A stretch of DNA of 64,000 nucleotides from Luteibacter sp. 9135. GTDB lineage: Bacteria > Pseudomonadota > Gammaproteobacteria > Xanthomonadales > Rhodanobacteraceae. Position numbers and translations under genes: made by a program. The stretch covers positions 744,001 to 808,000 of the forward strand of contig NZ_JQNB01000001.1 of the NCBI RefSeq assembly GCF_000745005.1. Reading direction: 5' to 3'. Below, piece by piece: positions 11,101 to 19,795 of this stretch. Every line of letters starts with the position of its first letter. Positions within the stretch are counted from its first letter, which is position 1. Under the pieces are notes generated by a model. That model ran no database searches, had not been told where the DNA came from, and saw only the letters and a list, made by a program, of their open reading frames with translations.

Positions 11101-13437
11101 TCAGAAGGTGTAACGGGCCGATACCGAGACGGCACGCCCCGGCATGGTCAGGCGTTCGATCTGTGCGTTGCGCAGCTGGGCGTCGTCCACGCCGCCGCCG
11201 GTGGCCACGTTGGTCAGCACGCCGCCGTGCAACGATCCCCAGTCCCAGTACCTGCGATCGGCCAGGTTGGTGACGCCGGCCATCAGTTCCAGCGCAGCGA
11301 TGGGTTTCCAGTGCGCGTAGAGGTCGATCGTCGCGTAGCCCGGCGCGCGATACGTGTCGGCGTCGTCCAGACGCGACTTGCGACGCACGCCCTTGCCGAT
11401 CAACTCGGCGCCCCATGTCGACGCGTCGTAGGACACGCCGACGACGGCGGACAGGGGATCGACGCTGTTCAGGGGCGACGTGCCGCCGGCGCCGTAGACC
11501 TGCTTGTCGCCGCGGGCGGCGGACAAACTGCCCTGGATGCGCCAGCCACGCAGCGCGTCGCTCAACGCGCCAAGCATCAGGCCACCGGAGGCTTCGGCAC
11601 CCTTGATGGTGGCCCGGGGAAAGTTCACCGCCTGCATGACGATCAGCAGGTTCTGGTTGAGTGCCCATTGCGGCCACTGGCTGCGATCCAGCGTGTATCC
11701 GCCATAGATGAAATTGCGATAGCGGTTGTAGTACGTGCTGGCCGAGAAATAGCCCAACTCGCCATTGCCGCGCACGCCGATCTCGACGCCCTTGCTGGTC
11801 TCGGGCTTCAACGTCGGATTGGGGACGATGCCGTAGAGACGTGGCGTGCCCCATGCGACCGCCAGTTCGTTGTACAGCGGCGGGCGGAAACCCTGCGCGT
11901 AGTTCGCGTAGAGCTCGACGTTCTCCGCGACCGCATAGGTGGCGCCGAGCTTCGGCGAAAACCGGCTCTTCGTGACGTTGCCGAGCCCGTCCTGGACGAA
12001 CGCGCCGTCGTAGTAAGGATCGTTCCGATCGGGCCTGAAGGCATAACGGTCCCAGCGAACCCCCGGGGTGACATGCAGCCGACCGTCGAACAGCGAGACA
12101 TCGTCCTGCGCAAAGACCGCATAGCGATCGGTATCGTTGCGCGGGAAGAAGCGCAGCGGGTAGTTCTCCGGCATGTAGGGCGAACGACTCGACACGACAC
12201 CGGTAGCCACGTTTTTACCCTGACCGTTCAGCTCGCCCGACGGCGTGGTACGCGAGGCTTCGACGCCGTAGGCGATACGCTGTTCGACGTCGCCGCCATC
12301 AAGCGAACGGAAAAGCGTGAGCTTGCCGCCCCACAACCTTTCGCTAAGATCGCTCAGGTAGAGGCGATCGTAGGTCGCGGCGCGTGAGGGCACATTGGCC
12401 AGGGTACGCGTGCTCGATTCGGTGTCCGACGTCTGCCACCACACATCCCACTCGACACGATCGGCGATGCCCAGGTCCATGCCGGCGTACCGTTGCCCCA
12501 CCGAGACACGGGTGCGCGTGGCACGGTCGGCGGCGACGTCCGCCAGGAGCCGCGTGGTACCGGCCTGGCCGAGCGCGCTGAGCACATCGGTATCGACGCG
12601 GTTACGGTACATGTCGACCGTGACGCGGTCCTCGCGTCCGGACGCGGCAACATGCACGTACTTGCCCAACACACTGGTGGTGTTCTGCGTCAACGGATCG
12701 GGGCGCGTGCGCAAGTAGTTGGCCGTGTCGACATCGCCGGTGTTGCCGAGCTGGTTCGCTTCGCGATGATCGGCGACGAAGACGATGCCGTTCCTCGGCG
12801 TGCCGCCCGCCAGCGTCAGTGAGGTTCCCAGCGAACGATCGGCGCTGCCGTAGCGCTCCTTCACCGAGACGTAGACATCCTTGCCATCGCGCAAGTAGTC
12901 GGCGGGGTCCTTGGTGGTGTACCGCACGGTGCCGCCGAGGGCGTCCGAAGGGTCCAGGGCGGATGCAGGGCCCCGGACGATCTCGACACTCTTCAGCGTG
13001 TCCGGATCGACGAAGCTGCGTCCGGCACGCATGCCGGTGGTCGAGAAACCGAAGGCACTGGACGCCGACACGCCGTCGGTCAGGATGGCGACGCGGTTTC
13101 CATCCAGACCGCGGATGTTGAAACTGTCCAGGCCCCAACGGCCCGCCGTACCCACGGCCGAGATGCCGGGTTCGTACTTCATCAGGTCGCGGATATCGAC
13201 GACGAGGTGGCGATCCATGGCCTGGCGATCGATGACCGACACGGTGGCCGGCACATCGAAGCGGAACGCCGAGCCGATCGCGGTCACGGTGATGCGCGGC
13301 AGCTCGTCGGTGGTCGTGGCGGCCACCGCGTCGGCGGCGTCGCGACCATCGGCATGGGCAAGGGGCGAACAGGAGAGTGCCGCGCCGATCAGCGCGGCGA
13401 GGGCATGCTTTGGTAACACGTGCAGGGTCCTTCGCAA
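11101..13437 (-). CDS. hmuR: TonB-dependent haem/haemoglobin receptor
   Basis: A 778-residue outer-membrane receptor. A signal peptide of about 29 residues ends at AHA. The plug domain (about 45-190) carries a TonB-box-like ITVTAIG and the DSFNIRGLDGNRVAILTDGV segment. The 22-strand barrel ends in a terminal aromatic residue (SVSARYTF). The YANYAQGFRPPLYNEL motif and overall length match the haemoglobin/transferrin/lactoferrin receptor subfamily, to which HmuR/PhuR/ShuA belong. It is first in the haem operon, about 105 bp behind a Fur-like palindrome, so iron-repressed expression is inferred. Confidence 0.92.
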   Translation of the reverse strand: MRRTLHVLPKHALAALIGAALSCSPLAHADGRDAADAVAATTTDELPRITVTAIGSAFRFDVPATVSVIDRQAMDRHLVVDIRDLMKYEPGISAVGTAGRWGLDSFNIRGLDGNRVAILTDGVSASSAFGFSTTGMRAGRSFVDPDTLKSVEIVRGPASALDPSDALGGTVRYTTKDPADYLRDGKDVYVSVKERYGSADRSLGTSLTLAGGTPRNGIVFVADHREANQLGNTGDVDTANYLRTRPDPLTQNTTSVLGKYVHVAASGREDRVTVDMYRNRVDTDVLSALGQAGTTRLLADVAADRATRTRVSVGQRYAGMDLGIADRVEWDVWWQTSDTESSTRTLANVPSRAATYDRLYLSDLSERLWGGKLTLFRSLDGGDVEQRIAYGVEASRTTPSGELNGQGKNVATGVVSSRSPYMPENYPLRFFPRNDTDRYAVFAQDDVSLFDGRLHVTPGVRWDRYAFRPDRNDPYYDGAFVQDGLGNVTKSRFSPKLGATYAVAENVELYANYAQGFRPPLYNELAVAWGTPRLYGIVPNPTLKPETSKGVEIGVRGNGELGYFSASTYYNRYRNFIYGGYTLDRSQWPQWALNQNLLIVMQAVNFPRATIKGAEASGGLMLGALSDALRGWRIQGSLSAARGDKQVYGAGGTSPLNSVDPLSAVVGVSYDASTWGAELIGKGVRRKSRLDDADTYRAPGYATIDLYAHWKPIAALELMAGVTNLADRRYWDWGSLHGGVLTNVATGGGVDDAQLRNAQIERLTMPGRAVSVSARYTF

Positions 13438-13541
13438 GGTCGTGCCGCTGGGGCACGGTTCGGGAGCTTGCGAAGGAGGCGTCCTGCCTCCGGCTGGCGC
13501 CGGTCAAGGGGAGCCGCACCCGGAGGTGCGATGCTGCGCCA

Positions 13542-13568
13542 TGTTAATGCGAATGCTTCGCATTAACA
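13542..13568 (-). promoter_or_regulatory. Fur-box-like palindrome of the haem-uptake operon
   Basis: A perfect inverted repeat with 12-bp arms (TGTTAATGCGAA and its complement) around a 3-bp centre. The core AATGCGAA...TTCGCATT is close to Fur sites of GC-rich proteobacteria. It lies 105 bp upstream of the TonB receptor start and within a locally AT-richer patch, as expected for an operator overlapping the promoter. Binding by Fur is inferred. Confidence 0.75.
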
Positions 13569-13592
13569 ACCACCCGACCGGCTGCCTGTGGA

Positions 13593-14687
13593 TCAGGCGT
13601 CGATACGATTCGTGGTCTGCGGATCGAAGAAGTGCACCCGCTCACGGTGGAAACCGAGGGCCACCTCGCTGTCCGGCCGAACCGTGGAGTGCGGCGGCAC
13701 GCGGGATACGAGCTCACCCCCGCCATGACGCATGTTGAGGAACACTTCATTGCCGACAGGCTCCACCACGTCGACATGCGCGTGCAGCCGTGCCTCGACA
13801 CCGGGGTGATCGTCGACGGTGAGCAGGTCTTCCGGGCGGATACCGACGATGAGCGGCTTGTCCACGTACGCGGCCAACGCGTCGCTCTGCGTGCCGAGGG
13901 CCAGCGTACCCTCCTTCATCACCAGGCGCAGTCCGTCCTCGCGGCGCAGCGTGCCGTGGAACAGATTCATCGCAGGGCTGCCGAGGAAACCCGCGACGAA
14001 CAGGTTCACCGGCTTGTTGTAGAGATTCATCGGCGTATCCAGCTGCTGGATGACGCCGCCGTTGAGCACCACGATGCGCTGGCCGAGCGTCATCGCCTCG
14101 ATCTGGTCGTGCGTGACGTACACCATCGTGGCGCCCACGCGGCGATGGATGCGCGCGATTTCGACACGGGTGGAAAGGCGAAGCTTGGCATCCAGGTTGG
14201 ACAGCGGCTCGTCGAGCAGGAAGACCGACGGGTCGCGCACCATCGCGCGGCCCAGCGCCACGCGCTGGCGCTGCCCACCAGAGAGGGCCGCGGGACGATG
14301 GTCCAGGCGCTCGTCCAGCCCCAGCATGTCGGAGGCACCCGCCACGCGGCGATCGATCTCCGCTTTGTCCACGCCGCGCAGGCGCAGGCCGAAGCCGAGG
14401 TTCTCGCGCACCGTCATGTGCGGATAAAGCGCGTAGTTCTGGAACACCATGGCGATGTCGCGGTCTTTCGGCGGCACATCGTTGACGACGCGGTCGCCGA
14501 TGCTCAACGTGCCACCGGAGATCGACTCCAGCCCGGCGATCATGCGCAACAACGTGGTCTTGCCGCACCCCGAAGGCCCGACCAGTACCAGCAACTCGCC
14601 GTCGGCGATGTCGAAGCTCGCCTCCTTCAAGGCCACATGCCCGTTCGGATAAACCTTGCGCACCTTGTCGAGGCGGACTGCTGCCAT
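13593..14687 (-). CDS. ugpC: carbohydrate ABC transporter ATP-binding protein (MalK/UgpC/MsmX family)
   Basis: A 364-residue ABC ATPase of the CUT1 sugar importer class. Walker A GPSGCGKT is at 37-44, the Q-loop in MVFQNYALYPHM, the signature LSGGQ at 135-139 and Walker B FLLDEP at 156-161. A C-terminal OB/TOBE regulatory domain spans about 240-360. The ATG at 14687 follows a GGAGAG ribosome-binding site and gives the family-typical start MAAVRLDKVRKVYPNG. No permease or binding-protein gene adjoins it, so it may be a shared ATPase serving transporters elsewhere. It is divergent from glucokinase across a LacI-type palindrome. The symbol reflects the closest named family, not proven glycerol-phosphate transport. 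Confidence 0.85.
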   Translation of the reverse strand: MAAVRLDKVRKVYPNGHVALKEASFDIADGELLVLVGPSGCGKTTLLRMIAGLESISGGTLSIGDRVVNDVPPKDRDIAMVFQNYALYPHMTVRENLGFGLRLRGVDKAEIDRRVAGASDMLGLDERLDHRPAALSGGQRQRVALGRAMVRDPSVFLLDEPLSNLDAKLRLSTRVEIARIHRRVGATMVYVTHDQIEAMTLGQRIVVLNGGVIQQLDTPMNLYNKPVNLFVAGFLGSPAMNLFHGTLRREDGLRLVMKEGTLALGTQSDALAAYVDKPLIVGIRPEDLLTVDDHPGVEARLHAHVDVVEPVGNEVFLNMRHGGGELVSRVPPHSTVRPDSEVALGFHRERVHFFDPQTTNRIDA

Positions 14688-14763
14688 CACGTACTCTCCC
14701 GTTGACCCGCGTCCGGGGGGCAGATGCCCCGCCATGGACCCGGGCGATGCGGTATTCTGCCCG

Positions 14764-14777
14764 CGTAAACGTTTACG
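14764..14777. promoter_or_regulatory. LacI-family operator palindrome
   Basis: A perfect 14-bp palindrome, CGTAAACGTTTACG, lies between the divergent sugar-ATPase and glucokinase genes. TGTAAACGTTTACA-like sites with a central CG are the standard operator form for LacI-family sugar regulators. The site can control both genes. No regulator gene is in the window. Confidence 0.7.
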
Positions 14778-14914
14778 TCAAAGTGTCGGTCGCAAGCCAC
14801 CGTTTTTGGATGCCCCACGTATGTCAACGGGGCGTGGAGCAAACCGTCACTGGACGCCAGCGCCCGCGCGAGGCAACCTTGCGGGCTTCCGTGATCTGAC
14901 AGGTCTGAAAAAAC

Positions 14915-15955
14915 ATGTCCAACGTGAGCGCCGCGGCGCCGACTCTGCTCGCCGATCTCGGCGGCACCAATGTGCGCTTCGGCATCGCGCATCCGGAAGC
15001 GGATCAACCACTTATCCAGGAAAGTATCCGGCGTTACCACGTCAAGGACTACGCCTCCCTAGGTGACGCCGCTAAGCAGTATTTCAAGGAAACCGGCCAC
15101 GAGGCGCAGCGCGCCATCATCGCCGCGGCCGGCCGTATCGACAACGGCGAGACGGTCAAGGTCACCAACAACCCGTGGGCGATCTCGGCGAAGAACCTCG
15201 CGGCCGAGCTCGATCTGGAATGGGTGCACCTGGTCAACGATTTTGCCGCGCAGTCCATGGCCGTCATGCTGATGAGCTCCGCGAAGGACGCCAGCGGCCA
15301 CCAGGACCTGGTGGAGGTGGGCACCGTCCCGGTGCCGAAGATCGGCGCCAAGGACGAGCAGACCTTCGTGGTGGTGGGCCCGGGCACCGGCCTGGGCGTG
15401 GGTGGCCTGCTCATTCGCGGCGAGAAGGTCAGCGTGCTGCAGACCGAAGGCGGCCACGCCGGCTTCGCCGCGCACAGCGCCGAGGACATCGAGATCCTCA
15501 AGGTGCTGAACCTGCGTTACGGCCGCGTCTCCAACGAACGCCTGATCTGCGGCCAGGGCCTGGTCAACCTCTACGAGGCGATCTGCGAGATCTCCGGCCA
15601 GAAGCCGCGCGCGGACATCACGCCCGAAGAAATCACCAAGCTGGCTACGGACAAGAGTTGCGCCATGTGCGACCGCGCCGTGGAAACCTTTGCCGGCATC
15701 TTCGGCAGCGTGGCCGGCGACCTCGTGCTGACCCTGGGTGCCTGGGACGGCGTGTACCTTACCGGTGGCATGACGCCGATCCTTCTTCCATGGATCCAGA
15801 AGGGCAAGTTCCGCGAGCGCTTCGAGGCGAAGGGTCGTTTCCGCGACACGATGGAACAGGTACCGACGCAGGCGATCATGAACCCGGAACCGGGCCTCAT
15901 CGGTGGCGCGGCGCTGGCCATCGTGGAAGCCGGCGGCACCCCGCTGCGCCGCTGA
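14915..15955 (+). CDS. glk: glucokinase
   Basis: A 346-residue enzyme phosphorylating glucose to glucose 6-phosphate with ATP. The phosphate-binding motif LLADLGGTNVRFG lies at the N-terminus. NNPWAIS, the VNDFAAQ segment with the catalytic aspartate, VVGPGTGLGVGG, TEGGHAGFA and the late GVYLTGGM motif all match the bacterial Glk (ROK-independent) family. It is slightly longer than E. coli Glk (321 residues). Translation starts at the ATG after a UTR of roughly 140 bp that contains the LacI-type operator, consistent with sugar-responsive control together with the divergent transporter ATPase. Confidence 0.93.
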   Translation: MSNVSAAAPTLLADLGGTNVRFGIAHPEADQPLIQESIRRYHVKDYASLGDAAKQYFKETGHEAQRAIIAAAGRIDNGETVKVTNNPWAISAKNLAAELDLEWVHLVNDFAAQSMAVMLMSSAKDASGHQDLVEVGTVPVPKIGAKDEQTFVVVGPGTGLGVGGLLIRGEKVSVLQTEGGHAGFAAHSAEDIEILKVLNLRYGRVSNERLICGQGLVNLYEAICEISGQKPRADITPEEITKLATDKSCAMCDRAVETFAGIFGSVAGDLVLTLGAWDGVYLTGGMTPILLPWIQKGKFRERFEAKGRFRDTMEQVPTQAIMNPEPGLIGGAALAIVEAGGTPLRR

Positions 15956-15979
15956 CACCCAGGCGGCAGCCGGAATGCG

Positions 15980-16264
15980 TCATGCCGCGCGCAGCTGGAG
16001 CCCCAGCGCGCGCATGACGCGCATGACCGTCGCGAATTCCGGATTACCCTCCGCCGAGAGGGCGCGATACAGCCCCTCGCGCGACAGGCCCGCCGCGCGT
16101 GAGACGCGGCTCATGCCATGCGCCCGGGCGATATCGCCCAGCGCGGCACGAATGAGGCTGCCATCGCCCGGATCGTCGTCCAGGCTGGCGTTGAGATAGG
16201 CCATGTGATCCGCCTCGGTGACGAGGCGCTCGACAGGGTCCCAGCGAGTGAATTTCTCTTGCAT
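15980..16264 (-). CDS. antitoxin of a RelE/HigB-type module (HI1420-like, HTH)
   Basis: A protein of about 94 residues from MQEKFTRWD; an earlier in-frame ATG at 16279 would add five residues. The stretch IRAALGDIARAHGMSRVSRA followed by GLSREGLYRALS and NPEFATVMRVMRALGL is the hallmark of the 'probable addiction module antidote' family, a Cro/C1-like helix-turn-helix protein. It neutralises the adjacent toxin and represses the operon. It lies downstream of the toxin, the toxin-first order usual for this family, and its 5' end lies inside the toxin reading frame. Confidence 0.88.
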   Translation of the reverse strand: MQEKFTRWDPVERLVTEADHMAYLNASLDDDPGDGSLIRAALGDIARAHGMSRVSRAAGLSREGLYRALSAEGNPEFATVMRVMRALGLQLRAA

Positions 16265-16563
16265 GCTTGCTTGTCCCATGAGGCGGCAAGTGCCGTGGCT
16301 TTCCTGATGTCACGCTGTTGCGAAGTCTTGTCTCCACCGCAGAGCAGGATGACCATCACGCCCGAACGCTGTATGACATAGACCCGGTAGCCCGGTCCGT
16401 GATCGATGCGTATCTCGCGGACGCCGTCGCCCACATGCTTGACGTCACCGAGATAGCCGAGCGAGAGCCTGCGGATCCGGACATCGATGCGCGTGACGGC
16501 CGACCGATCGCGGAGCGACGACAACCAGCGGCGGAACGTTTCACTCTCGGCAATCTCGTACAT
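16111..16563 (-). CDS. RelE/HigB-type toxin with unusual C-terminal extension
   Basis: The first ~95 codons from MYEIAESETFRRWLSSL encode a 'phage-derived Gp49-like/HigB killer' toxin. Diagnostic motifs are GDVKHVGDGVREIRIDHGPG, YRVYVIQRSGVMVILLCGGD and QQRDIRKATALA, where family members normally end. Such toxins are ribosome-dependent mRNA interferases. Here the frame has no stop at that point and stays open about 55 further codons, overlapping the antitoxin gene in another frame. The first extra codon is TGG, placed so that a TGA there would recreate the usual ATGA overlap with the antitoxin at 16279. The start could also be the GTG at 16572. The toxin may be altered or the extension tolerated. 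Confidence 0.75.
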   Translation of the reverse strand: MYEIAESETFRRWLSSLRDRSAVTRIDVRIRRLSLGYLGDVKHVGDGVREIRIDHGPGYRVYVIQRSGVMVILLCGGDKTSQQRDIRKATALAASWDKQACKRNSLAGTLSSASSPRRITWPISTPAWTTIRAMAASFVPRWAISPGRMA

Positions 16564-16573
16564 GCTGCGCACC

Positions 16574-16598
16574 GTAACTCATAAGTTACACATGTAAC
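16574..16598 (-). promoter_or_regulatory. putative autoregulatory operator of the toxin-antitoxin operon
   Basis: Two overlapping dyads lie just upstream of the toxin start: GTAACT-N4-AGTTAC and GTTACA-N2-TGTAAC. The region is AT-rich against the surrounding DNA. Toxin-antitoxin operons are normally repressed by the antitoxin at such palindromes; binding here is inferred. Confidence 0.5.
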
Positions 16599-16668
16599 CT
16601 ATGGATTACAAGTATCGAGACGATAGATTACGCAGCAAAAAGCTGATCTGCCGAAGCAGTCTTTCCGA

Positions 16669-19600
16669 TCAGAGGGGAGGCGCCAGCAGGGCGTCGAGGT
16701 CGCTCTCGTCGAAACTCAGCCGCTCCCGGCTGCCGCCGCCTTCGAGGACGGCATCGGCCAGGTCAGCCTTGCGCGCCTTCAGTTCCTCGATGCGCTCCTC
16801 GACCGTGCCCGCGGTGATCAGGCGATAGACGAACACCGGTTTGTCCTGACCGATGCGGTGCGCGCGATCGCTGGCCTGCGCTTCGGCGGCGGGGTTCCAC
16901 CAGGGGTCGTAATGGATGACGGTGTCCGCGCTGGTGAGGTTCAGGCCCACGCCGCCCGCCTTCAACGAAAGCAGGAACAACGGGACGTCACCTTCCTGGA
17001 AGCGCTGCACCGGCTCGGCACGATCGCGCGTTTCGCCGGTAAGCGTAACGTAGCTGATACGACGCCGATCGAGCTCGGCCGCGATGAGCTTCAGCATCTC
17101 GGTGAACTGACTGAACAACAGCACCCGACGGCCCTCGGCCAGCAACGCGGGCAACATGTCCATCAGCAGTTCGAACTTGGCCGAGTCGCGCACGCCGCGC
17201 GCGGCCTCGAGCTTCACCAGGCGCGGATCGCAGCAGACCTGACGCAGTTTCAGCAAGGCGTCGAGCACCACGATGCCGCTGTGCGCAATGCCACGCTGCG
17301 CGATCACCTCGCGCAGTTCCTCCGCCAGTGACAGGCGCAGGCTTTCATAAAGGTCGCGCTGGCGCGACTCCATCACCACACGGCGCGTGATCTCGGTCTT
17401 GGCAGGCAGTTCGGAGGCCACCTGTGCCTTCGTGCGACGAAGGATGAAAGGTGCGATGCGCCGGTTAAGGCGGTCCTGGCATTCGATGTCCTGGTGCTTC
17501 TCGATCGGCGCGCGATAGTGCCGACGGAACGCGCCTTCGTCACCGAGCAGGCCGGGGACGGCGAGGTCCACCTGCGACCACAGTTCGCCGAGGTGATTCT
17601 CCAACGGCGTACCGGTGAGACAGAGGCAGCGCGGCACGTTCATCGCGAGCAGCGCCCGGCGTGCCTGCGTGCGGGGGTTCTTCACCTGTTGCGCTTCGTC
17701 CAGCACCACCAGCGAGAACGCCTGTTTCTTCAGCGTTTCCACATCGCGTGGCAGCAGCGCATACGTGGTCAGGATGACATCGCGCTCGCCGATATGGGCG
17801 AAGGTTTCGGCACGCTGCGGGCCGTGCAGCGCAAGCACGCGCAGGCCAGGAGCGAAGCGAGCCAGCTCGGACGACCAGTTGGGTACAAGGCTGGTCGGCA
17901 CCACGACCAGTGCCGGCGACTCGAGGTTGCCGCTTTCCTTCAGGGCCAGCAGGTGGGTGATGAGCTGCAGCGTCTTGCCAAGCCCCATGTCGTCGGCGAG
18001 CACGCCGCCCGTGCCGGCCTCGGCCAGCGCGTTCATCCAGCGCAGGCCGTCACGCTGATAACCGCGCAACTCGGCACGCAGGCCTTCCGGCACGGCATCG
18101 CTGGCACGCTCCGCCGCCTCGCGCAGGCGCTTGGTAAAACCACGCAGGCGCTCGGGCGCCTCGAACGAACCGCCGCTGGGCAGGGCCTGTACCAGTTCTT
18201 CCAGGCGACCGGCCTGCACGCGGGGCAGGTGCAATTGCTGACGCGGTTTTTCGAGATATTCCGCCAGCGGCGCCAGCAGACCGCGCAGTTCCTTCAGGCG
18301 TACCGGCACGCGGCGACGCTCGTCCACCGGGGCATACCAGACGGAATCCTCCGCCTCGCCCGGGGTGGGGCTCAGGCTGAGCTGATGCTCCGCCAGTGCA
18401 TGGGCCACGGCGGGCAGCAGGTTGACCCGCTTGCCCTCCACCTCGATGCCGATTTCCAGATCGAAGGCGCGGTCGGCGTCATCCTCGTGAGCCTTGCCGT
18501 ACCAATGCACCGGACCTTCCAGCACCTCGAAGGGAAAGCTGCGGTCGTATTCCAGCACGAAGCCGTCGGCTTCGAGTCGGGGACGCAATGCGAGCCAGCG
18601 CGCGGGCGTGTTCACTTCCAGCGCACCGGCATAGCCCTTGCCGGGAAACAGCCAGGCATCGTCGGGCAGCGTGTCGGCCATGTCCCAGGGCAGGCCCTCG
18701 GTATCGACGGCCGGATTGAGGCCCGCACCTTCCAGGGTTTCCATGGAAGCCAGTTCTTCCGCCCGGCGCCGCGCGATCTCCAGCAAGGCACCGTTACGCA
18801 CGCGGCGCACCAGTGGCTCGCCGCCCCGGCCCGGAAGCCGCTCGCCGGCGTAGTCGAAGGCGAGCCGGCCATACGCCAGCGGCGGGGTGCCGGCGGCAAG
18901 ACGGGCGTGCCGCGTCAGCGCGTGCAGTACCAGCACGGGCCGTGGCGACACCTCGGCACGGCGCATGTCGCCGAACACCTGCGGTGCGGGAAGGCGCGAT
19001 CCCATGCGCGTACCCGCCACACCGGTCATGAAAGCGGCCGTGCTTTCGGGCGGCAGGGGCGGCAGGTCCAGCCAGGTGTCCTCGTCGGGCGAGCCCTCCA
19101 GCGGGCCCACTTCCGCGTGCTCGGCATCGAGGAACCACAGCGAGCCGACGCGGAACAGCCGCTGGCTGGCGGGAAGTGCCGGCTGCAGTTTCTGGCTGCC
19201 GTCCTTCTCCAGGTTCCAGCGCCAGCTGAGTGCGTGCGGCTGGCCGCGCGACAGCTTGAGTCCCGCCACGCCGCCGAAAAAGCATGGCGCGCCATCAAGC
19301 ACCTCGGATAACAGCTGGTCGCCCAGTGCGCCGGCGAAGCGCGCGTAGCTGCGGCTCTTGCGAAGGGTTTGCGGCAGGCCGAGCACTGTCGAGGCCAGGC
19401 GTTTTTCGGCCACGGTGAGCGCGGCATCGGGAAGATGGCGGCTGTCCAACGGGGTGGGCCGCGCATAGCGCCCTTCCTCGCCGAGCGTCAGCAGCACGGG
19501 CGCGACATCAAGGCGGGCGGCCGGTTCGTGGTCGTCGTTGACGCCCTCGAGGAAGAAGCCGAGAACGATACGACCGGCCGATGGCTCGGGGGCCGCCGGC

Positions 19601-19680
19601 TCGACGAGCGCGCGCTGCCATGCCACGGGTAACCCGTCGGCCATGGCATGACGCCTGCGCTTGTCGTCCGGTTGATGCAT
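16669..19680 (-). CDS. SNF2-family DEAD/DEAH-box helicase (ATP-dependent translocase)
   Basis: A protein of about 1003 residues from the ATG at 19680 (MHQPDDKRRRHAM); an alternative ATG at 19644 would remove 12 residues. Residues 1-550 are a poorly characterised N-terminal region. The SNF2 ATPase core begins near 563 with DDMGLGKT (motif I), has VVLDEAQ (motif II, about 659-664) and LTGTPLENH (motif III). The second RecA lobe holds LLFSQFTEM, LLSLKAGGVGLNLT and the RAHRIGQ motif near 939. Such bacterial proteins move along DNA or displace bound proteins and are RapA/HepA-like; the exact role is unknown. No HNH or nuclease domain is seen. Confidence 0.88.
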   Translation of the reverse strand: MHQPDDKRRRHAMADGLPVAWQRALVEPAAPEPSAGRIVLGFFLEGVNDDHEPAARLDVAPVLLTLGEEGRYARPTPLDSRHLPDAALTVAEKRLASTVLGLPQTLRKSRSYARFAGALGDQLLSEVLDGAPCFFGGVAGLKLSRGQPHALSWRWNLEKDGSQKLQPALPASQRLFRVGSLWFLDAEHAEVGPLEGSPDEDTWLDLPPLPPESTAAFMTGVAGTRMGSRLPAPQVFGDMRRAEVSPRPVLVLHALTRHARLAAGTPPLAYGRLAFDYAGERLPGRGGEPLVRRVRNGALLEIARRRAEELASMETLEGAGLNPAVDTEGLPWDMADTLPDDAWLFPGKGYAGALEVNTPARWLALRPRLEADGFVLEYDRSFPFEVLEGPVHWYGKAHEDDADRAFDLEIGIEVEGKRVNLLPAVAHALAEHQLSLSPTPGEAEDSVWYAPVDERRRVPVRLKELRGLLAPLAEYLEKPRQQLHLPRVQAGRLEELVQALPSGGSFEAPERLRGFTKRLREAAERASDAVPEGLRAELRGYQRDGLRWMNALAEAGTGGVLADDMGLGKTLQLITHLLALKESGNLESPALVVVPTSLVPNWSSELARFAPGLRVLALHGPQRAETFAHIGERDVILTTYALLPRDVETLKKQAFSLVVLDEAQQVKNPRTQARRALLAMNVPRCLCLTGTPLENHLGELWSQVDLAVPGLLGDEGAFRRHYRAPIEKHQDIECQDRLNRRIAPFILRRTKAQVASELPAKTEITRRVVMESRQRDLYESLRLSLAEELREVIAQRGIAHSGIVVLDALLKLRQVCCDPRLVKLEAARGVRDSAKFELLMDMLPALLAEGRRVLLFSQFTEMLKLIAAELDRRRISYVTLTGETRDRAEPVQRFQEGDVPLFLLSLKAGGVGLNLTSADTVIHYDPWWNPAAEAQASDRAHRIGQDKPVFVYRLITAGTVEERIEELKARKADLADAVLEGGGSRERLSFDESDLDALLAPPL

Positions 19681-19795
19681 CCGTATGCGAGCCTTTTGGC
19701 GCGACCAAAACAGGAAGCTTAGCAAAGGCGGCACGGCGTGCCCGTAGGACTTTTTACCCCGCGGACCGTCCCGGTTCAGCCAGCCGGGAGATGCC

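Noticed and set aside
16590..16668. Additional small gene between the toxin and the SNF2 helicase
   Set aside because: The short AT-richer gap has no start with a ribosome-binding site and no family-like translation; it is better explained as the operator and promoter region.
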